NCBI GenBank assembly: GCA_900552645.1
Contig: USAN01000014.1
Coordinates: 1 to 55,622 of the forward strand
Reading direction: 5' to 3'
Length of the DNA stretch: 55,622 bases
DNA from: an uncultured Bacteroides sp.
GTDB lineage: Bacteria; Bacteroidota; Bacteroidia; Bacteroidales; Bacteroidaceae
How positions within the stretch are numbered: the stretch's first letter is position 1; each line of letters starts with the position of its first letter. The notes under the pieces are model-generated. The model was not told the origin of the DNA, did no database searches, and saw nothing but the letters and a program-made list of their open reading frames with translations. Both the position numbers and the translations under genes were made by a program. Of this stretch, positions 15,812 to 24,855 are shown piece by piece.

Positions 15812-18800
15812 ATGAAAGAAAGATTGTTTATGTTATTTGTATGCTTAGTGATAAGTATAGGTATAGTAACAGCGCAGACTTCAAAAGTAACAGGTGTTGT
15901 TACGTCTGCAGATGACGGAGAACCAGTTGTTGGGGCTTCCATATTAGTAAAAGGTACTACTACTGGTACTATTACAGATATTGATGGTAAATTTACTATC
16001 AATAATGTTCCTTCAAATGCTAAAGTATTGGTGGTTTCTTATGTAGGTATGATAAGTCAAGAAGTGCTTATTAAACCAGGATCGTTAAAAATAGTTTTAA
16101 AATCAGATGCTAAGGCACTTGATGAGGTAGTGGTTACTGCAATGGGAATTTCTAGAGAGAAGAAAGCATTAGGATATGCTGTAAGTGAAGTGAAAGGTGA
16201 CGAAATGATTAAAGCAAGAGGAGGTTTGTCAAATCCTGTAAATGCTTTGCAAGGTAAAGTTGCCGGTCTTCAAATCTCTAGTGGTACTGGTTCTATGGGA
16301 GGCTCGTCAAAAATATTAATACGTGGTGTAAGCTCTATATCAGGAAATAATCAGCCTCTTTTTGTAATTGACGGTGTTCCTGTAGAAGGAACAGACTTTA
16401 ACTCTACTGATACACAGCGTGGTGGAGGTGGTTATGATTATGGAAACTTAGTTCAAGATATTAATCCGGATGATATTGAAAATATATCAGTACTTAAAGG
16501 TGCTAATGCTGCAGCATTATATGGCTCTCGTGCAAATAATGGTGTTGTAATGATTACTACAAAAAAAGGGAAAAAAGATGAAGGTTATGGAGTTTCATTT
16601 AATACATCAATAGGTTTTGAAGTAGTCAATAAATTACCTAAATTACAAAGATTATATGGTGGTGGTTATGGTACTGACTTTGAACAGGTAGAGATTAATG
16701 GAAAAACATATAACTATCCTGATTATGCAACAGACGAGAGTTGGGGACCTAAACTTGAAGGACAGGATGTGCTTTCATGGTATGATCTCGCTAAATGGGA
16801 AGCTGCTGGTAAAATAGGTAATCCTACCACTTCTAAATGGGTTGCACCTGCAAATGATGTAAAGGATTTTTTTAAGACTGGTGTATCATTTACGAATAAT
16901 ATATCTATATCTCAGTCTTCCGATAAGGCTACCATGCGTATATCATATACAAATACAGACTTAAAGGGTTATCTTCCTAACAGCACAATGACCAAAAATG
17001 TATTTAATGTTTCGGGTAGTACTTTTAGTGCAGATAAGAAATTTGAGGCATTTACAAATGTTACTTACTTTAATAACAGAGCAAAAGGTCGTTCTGAGAT
17101 TGGATACGGTGATAATAATGTAATGGTAAAGTTCGTACAGTGGGGACATCGTGAACTTGATATGAAGCAACTTAAGGATCTTTATATTTTTCCTGATGGA
17201 ACACAAGCTTCATGGAACCGCAATGCTTGGGATGATCCATCTCCGGCTTATAGTAACAACCCTTACTGGACAAGATATATGAATTATGAAAACGATACGC
17301 GTAACCGTATTTATGGTAATGTAGGGTTTTCTTATAAGATACTTCCCGAACTAAAATTTCAGTATAAATCAAATCTTGATTTTTTTGTTGATAAACAGTA
17401 TGAGAGAAATGCTGTAGGTTCTCAAGAACAATCTAGGTATAAAGAAATGTCACGTCAACAATATGAATTTAACAATGAGTTCATGTTAATGTATAATAAG
17501 ACTTTTGATGAATTCTCTTTTAATGCTAATCTAGGTGCTAACTTTATGAAACGTAGATATGAATATATATATGGAGAAACAGTTGGTGGGCTAGCTATAC
17601 CATTATTTTATAATCTGAAAAATTCTGTAACTCAAGCTGCATCTTATAATAGATTAGTAAAAAGAGGGATAAACTCTTATTTTGCAAGTGTAAGTGCAGG
17701 CTGGAAAAATATGTTGTATTTGGAAGCTACTTTACGTAATGATCACTCATCTACTCTTCCTAAAGAAAACAATTCTTATTGGTATCCTTCTTTTACAGGT
17801 AGCTTTATATTCTCGGAGCTTCTTAAAGACAAATATGAGTGGCTGAATTTCGGTAAAATACGTGCAGGATGGGCTAATGTAGGTAATGATACAGATCCAT
17901 ACAACGTTATTACTACCTATTCTCAATATACAAATATTGATTCTTCTACTCCTGGTTATAGATTGCCAAATACGTTGAATAATGCTGATTTAAAACCTGA
18001 ATCAACAAATTCATTTGAAGTTGGTCTTGAGATGTCATTCTTTAATAATAGACTCGGATTTGATGCAACATATTATTCAACAGAAACTAAAAATCAAATT
18101 ATTCCTCTTTCTGTTTCAGGAACTACAGGATATATATACAAAGTTGTAAATTCAGGAGTTATAACAAATAAAGGTTTTGAGTTGTCTTTACATGGAACTC
18201 CTGTAAAATTAAATAATTTTAGTTGGGAAACAACTTTAACTCTTGCTTCTAATAAAAATAAGGTAAAAGAACTCATTGATGGTGTAAATTACTATAGAAT
18301 TACATCTGCACCATTTAAAGTTGAAGTAGGTGCAATGAAAGGCGAAGCCTATGGAGTATTGAGAGGTACAAACTATGTATTTGATAAGAATGGAAATAAG
18401 ATGATTGATCCTGAAACCGGTCTATACTTGGCTACAGATGGTAATGAGAGTCTTGGCAGTATATATCCTGATTTTACAGGTGGTTGGACAAATACCTTTA
18501 AATGGGGTAACATCGATGCAAGTATATTAATAGATTTCTCTAAAGGCGGTCATTATTTCTCTACATCATATATGTGGGGTATGTATTCGGGTATGTTAGA
18601 GGAAAGTGCTGAAAATGGAATACGTGAGAATGGAATACTATTACAAGGAGTAATCGATGAAAATGGTACTCCAAATACTACTATTGCTGATGGACAGGCT
18701 TATTGCGAAGACTTTTATACCGGTCCCGCTGCTCAATCTGTATTTAAATCAGATTATATAAAATTGCGAGAAGTTAATGTAGGATATACTTTCCCAATGA

Positions 18801-18985
18801 GAAACAAGTTTGTAAAATCATTGAGAGTTGCTGCCTATGGACGTAACTTAGGAGTATGGGGGCCTGATACAAAGCACTTCGATCCTGAAATGATGGTTAC
18901 AAGTTCCGGAAACGTACAGGGTATTGAAGGTGGTGCAATTCCAGGTGTTGCAAACTTTGGAGCTACTGTAAGTATTAAATTCTAA
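15812..18985 (+). CDS. SusC-family TonB-dependent outer-membrane transporter
   Basis: This 1057-residue protein is a SusC/RagA-type TonB-dependent channel that, with its SusD partner, imports glycans or peptides across the outer membrane. Order of parts: signal peptide (residues 1-21, ending VTAQ), a carboxypeptidase-regulatory-like beta-sandwich (about 24-105, VTGVVTSADDGEPVVGASI), a TonB-box region near EVVVTAMGI, the plug (GLSNPVNALQGKVAGLQI, PLFVIDGVPVEG, NISVLKGANAAALYGSRA) and a beta barrel ending in aromatic SIKF. Length and domains are normal. The gene pair stands alone: no glycoside hydrolase, anti-sigma factor or hybrid sensor is adjacent, so the substrate cannot be inferred from context. 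A promoter with a duplicated flanking sequence precedes it. Confidence 0.95.
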   Translation: MKERLFMLFVCLVISIGIVTAQTSKVTGVVTSADDGEPVVGASILVKGTTTGTITDIDGKFTINNVPSNAKVLVVSYVGMISQEVLIKPGSLKIVLKSDAKALDEVVVTAMGISREKKALGYAVSEVKGDEMIKARGGLSNPVNALQGKVAGLQISSGTGSMGGSSKILIRGVSSISGNNQPLFVIDGVPVEGTDFNSTDTQRGGGGYDYGNLVQDINPDDIENISVLKGANAAALYGSRANNGVVMITTKKGKKDEGYGVSFNTSIGFEVVNKLPKLQRLYGGGYGTDFEQVEINGKTYNYPDYATDESWGPKLEGQDVLSWYDLAKWEAAGKIGNPTTSKWVAPANDVKDFFKTGVSFTNNISISQSSDKATMRISYTNTDLKGYLPNSTMTKNVFNVSGSTFSADKKFEAFTNVTYFNNRAKGRSEIGYGDNNVMVKFVQWGHRELDMKQLKDLYIFPDGTQASWNRNAWDDPSPAYSNNPYWTRYMNYENDTRNRIYGNVGFSYKILPELKFQYKSNLDFFVDKQYERNAVGSQEQSRYKEMSRQQYEFNNEFMLMYNKTFDEFSFNANLGANFMKRRYEYIYGETVGGLAIPLFYNLKNSVTQAASYNRLVKRGINSYFASVSAGWKNMLYLEATLRNDHSSTLPKENNSYWYPSFTGSFIFSELLKDKYEWLNFGKIRAGWANVGNDTDPYNVITTYSQYTNIDSSTPGYRLPNTLNNADLKPESTNSFEVGLEMSFFNNRLGFDATYYSTETKNQIIPLSVSGTTGYIYKVVNSGVITNKGFELSLHGTPVKLNNFSWETTLTLASNKNKVKELIDGVNYYRITSAPFKVEVGAMKGEAYGVLRGTNYVFDKNGNKMIDPETGLYLATDGNESLGSIYPDFTGGWTNTFKWGNIDASILIDFSKGGHYFSTSYMWGMYSGMLEESAENGIRENGILLQGVIDENGTPNTTIADGQAYCEDFYTGPAAQSVFKSDYIKLREVNVGYTFPMRNKFVKSLRVAAYGRNLGVWGPDTKHFDPEMMVTSSGNVQGIEGGAIPGVANFGATVSIKF

Positions 18986-19002
18986 AATAGGGAGGATTAT
19001 TT

Positions 19003-20586
19003 ATGAAAAATATATTAAAATATTTATTGATTGGTGCAGTTAGTCTGTTTACCATAGCTTGTGAAAATATTGATACGCTTAATGAAGATCCTAACAATCC
19101 GGCTGAAGTACCTTCTAATATGTTAATGAGTGGTGCCGAGAAATGGATTATGGACAATGTATATGATAACTGGTTTAGTGGTCGTCAATGTTTAGTCTAT
19201 TCTCAATATTGGTCGCAACGTAACTATACTGAAGAAGATAGATATCAGATTCGTGAATCGGTAAATAATAGTTATTTTAATTATTTATATATGGGTATAG
19301 CTAATCTTAATAAAGTAATTAAGATGAATACCGATGAAACGACAAAAAATACTTCTAGCGCATATGGAGCAAATGCAAATCAGATAGCTGCTGCTAAGAT
19401 ACTAAAAGTATGGTTGATGCAGGTAATTACAGATACATGGGGAAGTGTTCCTTATTCGGAGATTAGTCAATTGGAAGAAGGGGTAATTTATTGCAAATAT
19501 GATGATCAGAAAGAATTATATACAAAACTTATAGAAGAACTTTCTGAGGCAGTAAATATGATTGATGAAAATGAAACAGCTTTCACTTCAGGAGATATTA
19601 TTTATGGAGGGGATGCTTCTAAATGGAAAAAATTTGGAAACTCATTGAAATGTCGTCTTGCTATTCACATTTCGAAAGTGGATACAAACTGGAAGAAGTA
19701 TATTCAAGAAGCATTGGCAAGTGGGGTTTTTGAAAGTAATAGTGATTGTGCTTTGTATAAATATTCTACTTCTGGTTCTGAATACTGTAAATTCTATGAA
19801 GGATGGTATGTTGATGGTAGAAATGACTTTACAATGGCCAAACCTTTAATGGATATACTTAAAGGTGTTAAGGATGATCTTAATGGTAAGTCTCATCCAT
19901 TCGAGGGTATTGTCGATCCACGCTTAAGTTTATATACTACAAGTTATAATGGAAATTATAAAGGAATGCCATATGGTGCACCAAGCAGTACTACTGCAGG
20001 ACTTCGTGGTGGAACCCCTAATTGGTATTACTATCCATCAGTAGTACAAAAAGCAGATTTTTCTATTCCATTAATGAATTATGATGAACTTTTATTTATT
20101 GTAAGTGAATATAAAAACTTCTCGGAAGAAGAATATAAGAAAGGTATTGAAGCTTCTATTACTCTTTGGATGAAGTTTAATGGTGAAGGGGCAGGTGTGA
20201 CTCAGGAAAATATAGATTCATATGTAAGTTCTGTAGTTGCAAAGGGCGTAAATGCAGAAACAGTTGCTTTACAGAAATATATAGCACTATATATGAATGG
20301 TACTGAGGCTTGGACCGAGATAAGAAGAACCGGTTATCCTGAACAGATATTGCGTCCAGGTGAAATTACTGCTGTACTTAATGATAATAATATAATATTC
20401 AATCCATTATCAGAAGTTAAAGGTGATATTATAGCACGCGTTAAATATCCAACTAATGAAAGTTCATTAAATGGTAGTAACTGGACTGAAGCAGTAAGCA
20501 AACTTCAGGATGGTACAAATAATTATTATTCAAAAATGTTCTGGGATGTAAGAAAGACTTCGTATGAACATCCTACAAATAAATAA
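19003..20586 (+). CDS. SusD-family nutrient-binding lipoprotein (SusD-like_2 type)
   Basis: The partner of the SusC protein 17 bases upstream; SusD proteins sit as lids on the SusC barrel and bind substrate at the cell surface. The lipoprotein signal ends at C20 (LFTIAC, followed by acidic residues as is usual for surface export). The all-helical fold of the SusD-like_2 group is suggested by NEDPNNPAEVPSNMLMSGAEKW near the N-terminus, NLNKVIKMN, and LKVWLMQVITDTWGSVPYSE. The C-terminal part contains TEAWTEIRRTGYPEQILRPGE, a typical SusD segment. It has 527 residues. Substrate unknown. A terminator follows at 20644-20683. Confidence 0.93.
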   Translation: MKNILKYLLIGAVSLFTIACENIDTLNEDPNNPAEVPSNMLMSGAEKWIMDNVYDNWFSGRQCLVYSQYWSQRNYTEEDRYQIRESVNNSYFNYLYMGIANLNKVIKMNTDETTKNTSSAYGANANQIAAAKILKVWLMQVITDTWGSVPYSEISQLEEGVIYCKYDDQKELYTKLIEELSEAVNMIDENETAFTSGDIIYGGDASKWKKFGNSLKCRLAIHISKVDTNWKKYIQEALASGVFESNSDCALYKYSTSGSEYCKFYEGWYVDGRNDFTMAKPLMDILKGVKDDLNGKSHPFEGIVDPRLSLYTTSYNGNYKGMPYGAPSSTTAGLRGGTPNWYYYPSVVQKADFSIPLMNYDELLFIVSEYKNFSEEEYKKGIEASITLWMKFNGEGAGVTQENIDSYVSSVVAKGVNAETVALQKYIALYMNGTEAWTEIRRTGYPEQILRPGEITAVLNDNNIIFNPLSEVKGDIIARVKYPTNESSLNGSNWTEAVSKLQDGTNNYYSKMFWDVRKTSYEHPTNK

Positions 20587-20643
20587 GTAAATATTTTCAT
20601 TCTAATATATAGATAAATTCTCTCTTAAAGATTATCTATGTTT

Positions 20644-20683
20644 GGGGAATATTCTCAGTGATGAGCGTATTCCCTACTTTTTT
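20644..20683 (+). terminator. Terminator after the susCD pair
   Basis: GGGAATA (20645-20651) pairs with TATTCCC (20668-20674); an inner CTCA/TGAG stem lies in the loop; six T residues follow. Its T run also provides a TTTG (20681-20684) that may serve as -33 element of the next promoter. Confidence 0.8.
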
Positions 20684-20708
20684 GTATTCATTAAAAGTAA
20701 TATATTTG
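20681..20708 (+). promoter_or_regulatory. Promoter of the thioesterase gene
   Basis: TTTG at 20681-20684 and TATATTTG at 20701-20708 with a 16-base spacer, 23 bases before the ATG at 20732. Confidence 0.65.
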
Positions 20709-20731
20709 CATATTATTAAAAACTAAATAAA

Positions 20732-21106
20732 ATGATTGAAAAGGGACTTATATATATAAGTGAGACGGTGGTATCGGTAGATAATAGCGCTAAGACTATT
20801 GGCTCGGGAGATTTGGATGTATTTGCAACTCCTGCAATGATAGCTCTAATGGAAAATGCAGCCATGAATGCTGTTGTAAACGAAATTCCTGAAGATTGTA
20901 CTACTGTAGGAGGTATGATTAATACAAATCACGTAAAACCTACAGGATTAGGAGAAACAGTTTTTGCAACTGCTACTTTAGAAGAAATAGAAGGCAAAAA
21001 GCTTACCTTCAAGGTTGTGGCTAGAGACTCGAAGGGTATAATAGGTGAATGTACTCATATAAGATATATAGTAAACCGAGAAAAATTCATGAGTAAGCTT
21101 CAATAA
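20732..21106 (+). CDS. Hotdog-fold thioesterase (FlK-like)
   Basis: The 124-residue protein looks like a single-domain hotdog thioesterase of the fluoroacetyl-CoA thioesterase (FlK)-like group. Supporting motifs are DVFATPAMIALMENAA in the central helix and the segment VGGMINTNHVKPTGLGETV, whose TNHVKPT places a histidine next to the presumed acyl-CoA pocket. Such enzymes hydrolyse short acyl-CoA esters, perhaps for detoxification; the natural substrate here is unknown. It has no signal peptide and is cytosolic. It is a single-gene unit with its own promoter and converges on the helicase gene through a shared terminator hairpin. Confidence 0.82.
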   Translation: MIEKGLIYISETVVSVDNSAKTIGSGDLDVFATPAMIALMENAAMNAVVNEIPEDCTTVGGMINTNHVKPTGLGETVFATATLEEIEGKKLTFKVVARDSKGIIGECTHIRYIVNREKFMSKLQ

Positions 21107-21116
21107 GCTTACTCAT
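21089..21116. terminator. Shared bidirectional terminator, thioesterase and helicase genes
   Basis: A perfect 12-bp inverted repeat (21089-21100, 21105-21116; loop CAAT) contains the stop codon of each gene (21104-21106 on +, 21109-21111 on -). T-rich DNA lies beyond it in both directions. Confidence 0.85.
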
Positions 21117-23007
21117 TTATAAATTGTATATATCTGTATAGCTTATTGTAAAATGGATGTTTTGAAAGGGTATCTACATTACCCAATATTATAAGTTTCA
21201 TCTTGGCACGAGTAATTGCAACATTCATTCTTCTTAAATCATTAAGGAATCCTATATTGCCACTTTCGTTTGCACGAACCAGGCTTATTATAATTACATC
21301 TCTTTCCTGGCCTTGAAAACCATCGACTGTATTTATTGAAATTAAGAATTTATATGGTTTGAAAAAGGAATCTTTTTTTATTAAGTAACGAATATATTGC
21401 ACCTGAGCCTTATACGGTGAAATTATACCAAAATCAACTCTCTCTTCAAGGATTCTTTCTTTACTGATTTTGTTTATGTAATTCTTTAAAGTAGATATTG
21501 TAAGGAGAGCTTCTTCTTTATTTATCTTGCCATTTTCCTTGGTTATGGTTTCACTGAAATCGTTATCTTCATCAGATGTATTTATCCATTCCATAGAAGT
21601 GTCATAATCTAGAATTCCTCTGTATTTTACTTCGTCTGCTGCTTTTAGCATACCATTATAGAACCATTCAGAAGAAAAATGCATTATCTCTTCATTCATT
21701 CTGTACTGTATTTTAAGTAAAGAGATACATGATGGCTGATTGATTGCTATATTTTGCATTAAAGTATTGGCAAGTCCTTCTTTCATTGCTTCAATACACT
21801 TGACTGTTGGAGGCAACTGATAATGATCGCCGGCTAAAATAATGCGGTCGGCTTTCTGAATGGCTATCCAACATGCTGCTTCGAGAGCTTGAGCTGCTTC
21901 GTCAATGAACAATGTACCAAACTTCTGGCCATTAAGTATCTTGTTTGCACTTCCAGTAAGAGTTGAGGCTATAACGCGTGCTTCTGAAAATATATCGTTG
22001 TTTATTCTTATTTCTAATTCTGTAGCTCGATCTTTTAATGAATTAATCTTAATTCTATTTTTCTCACGATCATTCTTGTTGCTGCGTATTCTACTGTAAA
22101 GTTCACGAATGTTTCTTCTTATAATCCATAACTGTGAATAATCGGGATGATTCTCGAATCTTCTCTCATAAGTAAAAGAAAGCATTTTGTCATTAACTCG
22201 CGAAGGATTGCCTATACGAAGCACAGGAATACCACGATCTACAAGTTTCTCACTTATCCAGTCTACTGCCATGTTGCTCTGGGCGCATACCAATACTTGA
22301 TTCTCTCTGTTAAGTGTTTCGTATATTGCCTCTACTAAAGTTGTTGTTTTTCCTGTTCCTGGAGGGCCATGAACAATAGCTACATCTTTGGCATGTAGAA
22401 CTTTATTTACTGCCTCGTCTTGAGATTTATTGAGCCATGGAAATCTTATAGGTTGAAATGAGAACTCGGATATAGTAGAATTGCCATAAAATATATCTCT
22501 CAGTTCGGCTAAACGGTTATTCTTTGCATTTATAACTTTATTTAATGCTTCGAACATAAGTTTATAGCTGGTTTCATCAAAATATAATTGAATTCCAGGC
22601 TTAATAGCCGACTGTAATGAAATAAGTGCTTCGTTATCAGGTAATATAACGATCATTCTGTCATCGTCGGTGTAATTTACTATTGCCGTAAAACTAAGAT
22701 AGTTAATCTTTCCTGATAAAGATTCTGTAAAAAAACATACAGTACGCCCAAATTCAAATTGGTGATCTGTACCTTTATCTTCGGTCCTTTCTACTTCAAC
22801 AACAAGTTGGTTAAGTGAATTATAATAACTTCTTCCTATAGAAAGAGGATACCAACATATACCGTTGCTTATTTTCTTTATTATACCTATAGCTTCGGTT
22901 TGTTGTTTGAATATTTCTTTTTCATATTCATACTCCATTTTTAAAAGAGATTCATGCTTTATAAGAGTCCCTTTACTAGAAGTAGATTTAGTAATATTAG
23001 CTTTCAC
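21109..23007 (-). CDS. SF1 superfamily helicase (UPF1/Dna2/IGHMBP2-like)
   Basis: A 632-residue AAA-domain helicase with Walker A GPPGTGKTTT (K220), motif II DEAAQALEAA, the Q/IV-type motif LKIQYRMNEEIMHFSSEWFYNG, and motifs V-VI in VDGFQGQERDVIIISLVRAN and DLRRMNVAITRAK. It belongs to the SF1B group that acts on DNA or RNA; its exact role in Bacteroidota is not known to me. A coiled-coil-like charged segment (RRNIRELYSRIRSNKNDREKN) lies between motifs Ia and II. The open frame starts at GTG 23007, inside the end of the EamA gene; ATG 22938 (MEYEYEK) is an alternative start. The 11-base overlap implies translation coupled to the transporter gene. Confidence 0.88.
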   Translation of the reverse strand: MKANITKSTSSKGTLIKHESLLKMEYEYEKEIFKQQTEAIGIIKKISNGICWYPLSIGRSYYNSLNQLVVEVERTEDKGTDHQFEFGRTVCFFTESLSGKINYLSFTAIVNYTDDDRMIVILPDNEALISLQSAIKPGIQLYFDETSYKLMFEALNKVINAKNNRLAELRDIFYGNSTISEFSFQPIRFPWLNKSQDEAVNKVLHAKDVAIVHGPPGTGKTTTLVEAIYETLNRENQVLVCAQSNMAVDWISEKLVDRGIPVLRIGNPSRVNDKMLSFTYERRFENHPDYSQLWIIRRNIRELYSRIRSNKNDREKNRIKINSLKDRATELEIRINNDIFSEARVIASTLTGSANKILNGQKFGTLFIDEAAQALEAACWIAIQKADRIILAGDHYQLPPTVKCIEAMKEGLANTLMQNIAINQPSCISLLKIQYRMNEEIMHFSSEWFYNGMLKAADEVKYRGILDYDTSMEWINTSDEDNDFSETITKENGKINKEEALLTISTLKNYINKISKERILEERVDFGIISPYKAQVQYIRYLIKKDSFFKPYKFLISINTVDGFQGQERDVIIISLVRANESGNIGFLNDLRRMNVAITRAKMKLIILGNVDTLSKHPFYNKLYRYIQFINE

Positions 23008-23935
23008 TGTTTACTGTTTCTGTTTTTTGTTCTGCCAGCATTTGTGCACGGCTCTTACTTTGTGTAACTATATATACTCCTAAAAAAACTAATACTACAG
23101 CTATTCCCTTTGCTATTCCAAATGTACCCATTCCTAAAATTATTGAAGTAGTAGTTCCCACTATCGGCTGTATATAATTATACATACTTATTACTGTAGG
23201 ACGCAGATTTTTCTGACCTATCATCATAAGTATATATGCAAGAAATGTACCACATATTATTACGTATAATACACATAACCAAGCTAATGAAGGAATCGAA
23301 CTAAGCTCTATTGCTGATACATTACTGTACGAGAATGGTATAAAGCAAATAGCTGCATAGGTAAACATCCACTTCATTAGAGTAAATATATTATAACGAC
23401 TTATTAATCCTTTAAAAAGAGCAAGATAAAAAGAGAAACTAATTTGGGCAATTAGACATAATAAATCTCCAAGTATATTGCCATTGTTATTTCCTGCAGA
23501 AGAGGTGTTGCTTAATATCAGAGTAAGGGCTCCTATTGATCCTAAAAATATTCCTACGACTTTTTTTCCTGTTACGGGCTCTTTAAGAAATATAGCTGCT
23601 ACAACCATAGTAGCTATAGGAGCCGTGGTAGTTACAATACTTGCATCAATTGGAGATGTTAGAGACAAACCAAATGTGAAACATCCCTGATTTAATACTA
23701 TTCCTAACATAGCTGCAAAGAAAAGCATGAGCATATCGTGCGGTTTTACCTGCTCTTTTGGTGCGAAAATAGAAGCCAACCAAAAACAAACAGCTCCTCC
23801 GGTCATTCTGAAAGTAGCCAACGAAAGTCCATCAATACCATTCTCTAATGCCGTTTTACCTATAGGAGACATTAATCCCCACATTATAGCTGCCCCCAAA
23901 AGAGCTAGATGTGCCTTGTATTTAGTTAATGCCAT
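22997..23935 (-). CDS. EamA/DMT-family transporter
   Basis: The 312-residue protein has about ten hydrophobic membrane segments arranged as two EamA repeats, typical of drug/metabolite transporters that export amino acids, metabolites or toxic compounds. Characteristic parts are LALLGAAIMWGLMSPIGKTAL at the N-terminus, LTSPIDASIVTTTAPIATMVVA between segments and NYIQPIVGTTTSIILGMG in the second repeat. It sits in the inner membrane. Substrate unknown. It is transcribed from a -7 box at 23960-23967 and overlaps the downstream helicase gene. Confidence 0.92.
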   Translation of the reverse strand: MALTKYKAHLALLGAAIMWGLMSPIGKTALENGIDGLSLATFRMTGGAVCFWLASIFAPKEQVKPHDMLMLFFAAMLGIVLNQGCFTFGLSLTSPIDASIVTTTAPIATMVVAAIFLKEPVTGKKVVGIFLGSIGALTLILSNTSSAGNNNGNILGDLLCLIAQISFSFYLALFKGLISRYNIFTLMKWMFTYAAICFIPFSYSNVSAIELSSIPSLAWLCVLYVIICGTFLAYILMMIGQKNLRPTVISMYNYIQPIVGTTTSIILGMGTFGIAKGIAVVLVFLGVYIVTQSKSRAQMLAEQKTETVNSES

Positions 23936-23959
23936 ATTGCGTTATAAAAAATTACGATG

Positions 23960-23967
23960 CAAAGATA
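23960..23967 (-). promoter_or_regulatory. EamA gene -7 box
   Basis: Minus-strand TATCTTTG, a perfect -7 match, 24 bases from the ATG. It lies opposite the promoter at 23989-23996. Confidence 0.75.
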
Positions 23968-23988
23968 GGTCTTTCTTTTAGGATTTAA

Positions 23989-23996
23989 TATCTTTG
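23989..23996 (+). promoter_or_regulatory. -7 box of the ATPase-DUF4435 unit
   Basis: Plus-strand TATCTTTG, identical to the divergent -7 box only 21 bases away. Transcription would begin near 24002; the ATG is at 24018. Confidence 0.75.
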
Positions 23997-24017
23997 TAAA
24001 CAAGTAAATCTAATTTA

Positions 24018-24848
24018 ATGATGAAAAAGCAAGCTGATTACATAAAGAGAATTGAGATAAACGGTTTGTGGAATAGAAAAGACATTGCTTGGAATTTACG
24101 TCCCGATGTAAATATCCTTAGTGGTGTGAATGGTATTGGAAAGAGTACCATTGTAAATAAATCAGTTAACTATCTCACTATTCTGGAAGGAGGCTCTCTT
24201 TCCAATGAGTCTAATCTTACTACCGGAGTTAAATTTATATTTTCTCCTGAAGATGCCAATTATATTCATTTTGATGTAATAAGAAGTTTTGACCGTCCCC
24301 TTCTGCACTCTGATTTGCTGGAAAAGATGGCCGATAAGAATGTCAAGACAGAACTCGATTGGCAACTGTACCAACTTCAGAGACGATATTTGGACTATCA
24401 GGTAAACGTGGGAAACAGAATAATAGAATGTCTTACATCAGGAAATCCTGAAGATGCAACTAAAGCGAGTACTCTTTCAGGACCAAAGAGAAAATTTCAG
24501 GATCTTATAGACTCTTTATTTGGAGAAACCGGAAAGAAAATAGTCCGTAAAAATAATGAAATAGTGTTTGAACAGGATGGAGATATATTATGTCCCTATC
24601 AACTTTCCTCAGGTGAAAAGCAGATATTGGTAATATTACTTACGGTATTGGTTCAAGATAACAGTCATGGAGTCTTGTTCATGGATGAACCCGAAGTATC
24701 ACTTCATATAGAATGGCAAGAAAAACTTATCTCTCTTATTCGCAAACTAAATCCTAATGTCCAGATAATTCTAACTACACATTCGCCAGCTGTAATAATG
24801 AATGGGTGGCTTGATGCTGTTACCGAAGTAAGTGACATAACTAAATAA
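24018..24848 (+). CDS. ABC-type/AAA ATPase, AriA-like
   Basis: The 276-residue protein is a soluble ABC-class ATPase of the SMC/OLD/AAA_21 kind. Visible motifs: Walker A GVNGIGKS (residues 36-43), ABC signature LSSGEKQ (196-202), Walker B LFMDEPE (D223, E224) and the H-loop TTHS (H255). It has no membrane domain. It is followed after seven bases by a DUF4435 (TOPRIM-like) gene. The same gene order, ATPase plus DUF4435, defines the PARIS anti-phage system (AriA-AriB), but this ATPase is shorter than classical AriA and sits in an ordinary housekeeping context. Its role could be defence or an uncharacterised nucleic-acid function. The ATPase class is sure, the function inferred. Confidence 0.85.
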   Translation: MMKKQADYIKRIEINGLWNRKDIAWNLRPDVNILSGVNGIGKSTIVNKSVNYLTILEGGSLSNESNLTTGVKFIFSPEDANYIHFDVIRSFDRPLLHSDLLEKMADKNVKTELDWQLYQLQRRYLDYQVNVGNRIIECLTSGNPEDATKASTLSGPKRKFQDLIDSLFGETGKKIVRKNNEIVFEQDGDILCPYQLSSGEKQILVILLTVLVQDNSHGVLFMDEPEVSLHIEWQEKLISLIRKLNPNVQIILTTHSPAVIMNGWLDAVTEVSDITK

Positions 24849-24855
24849 AACTATC

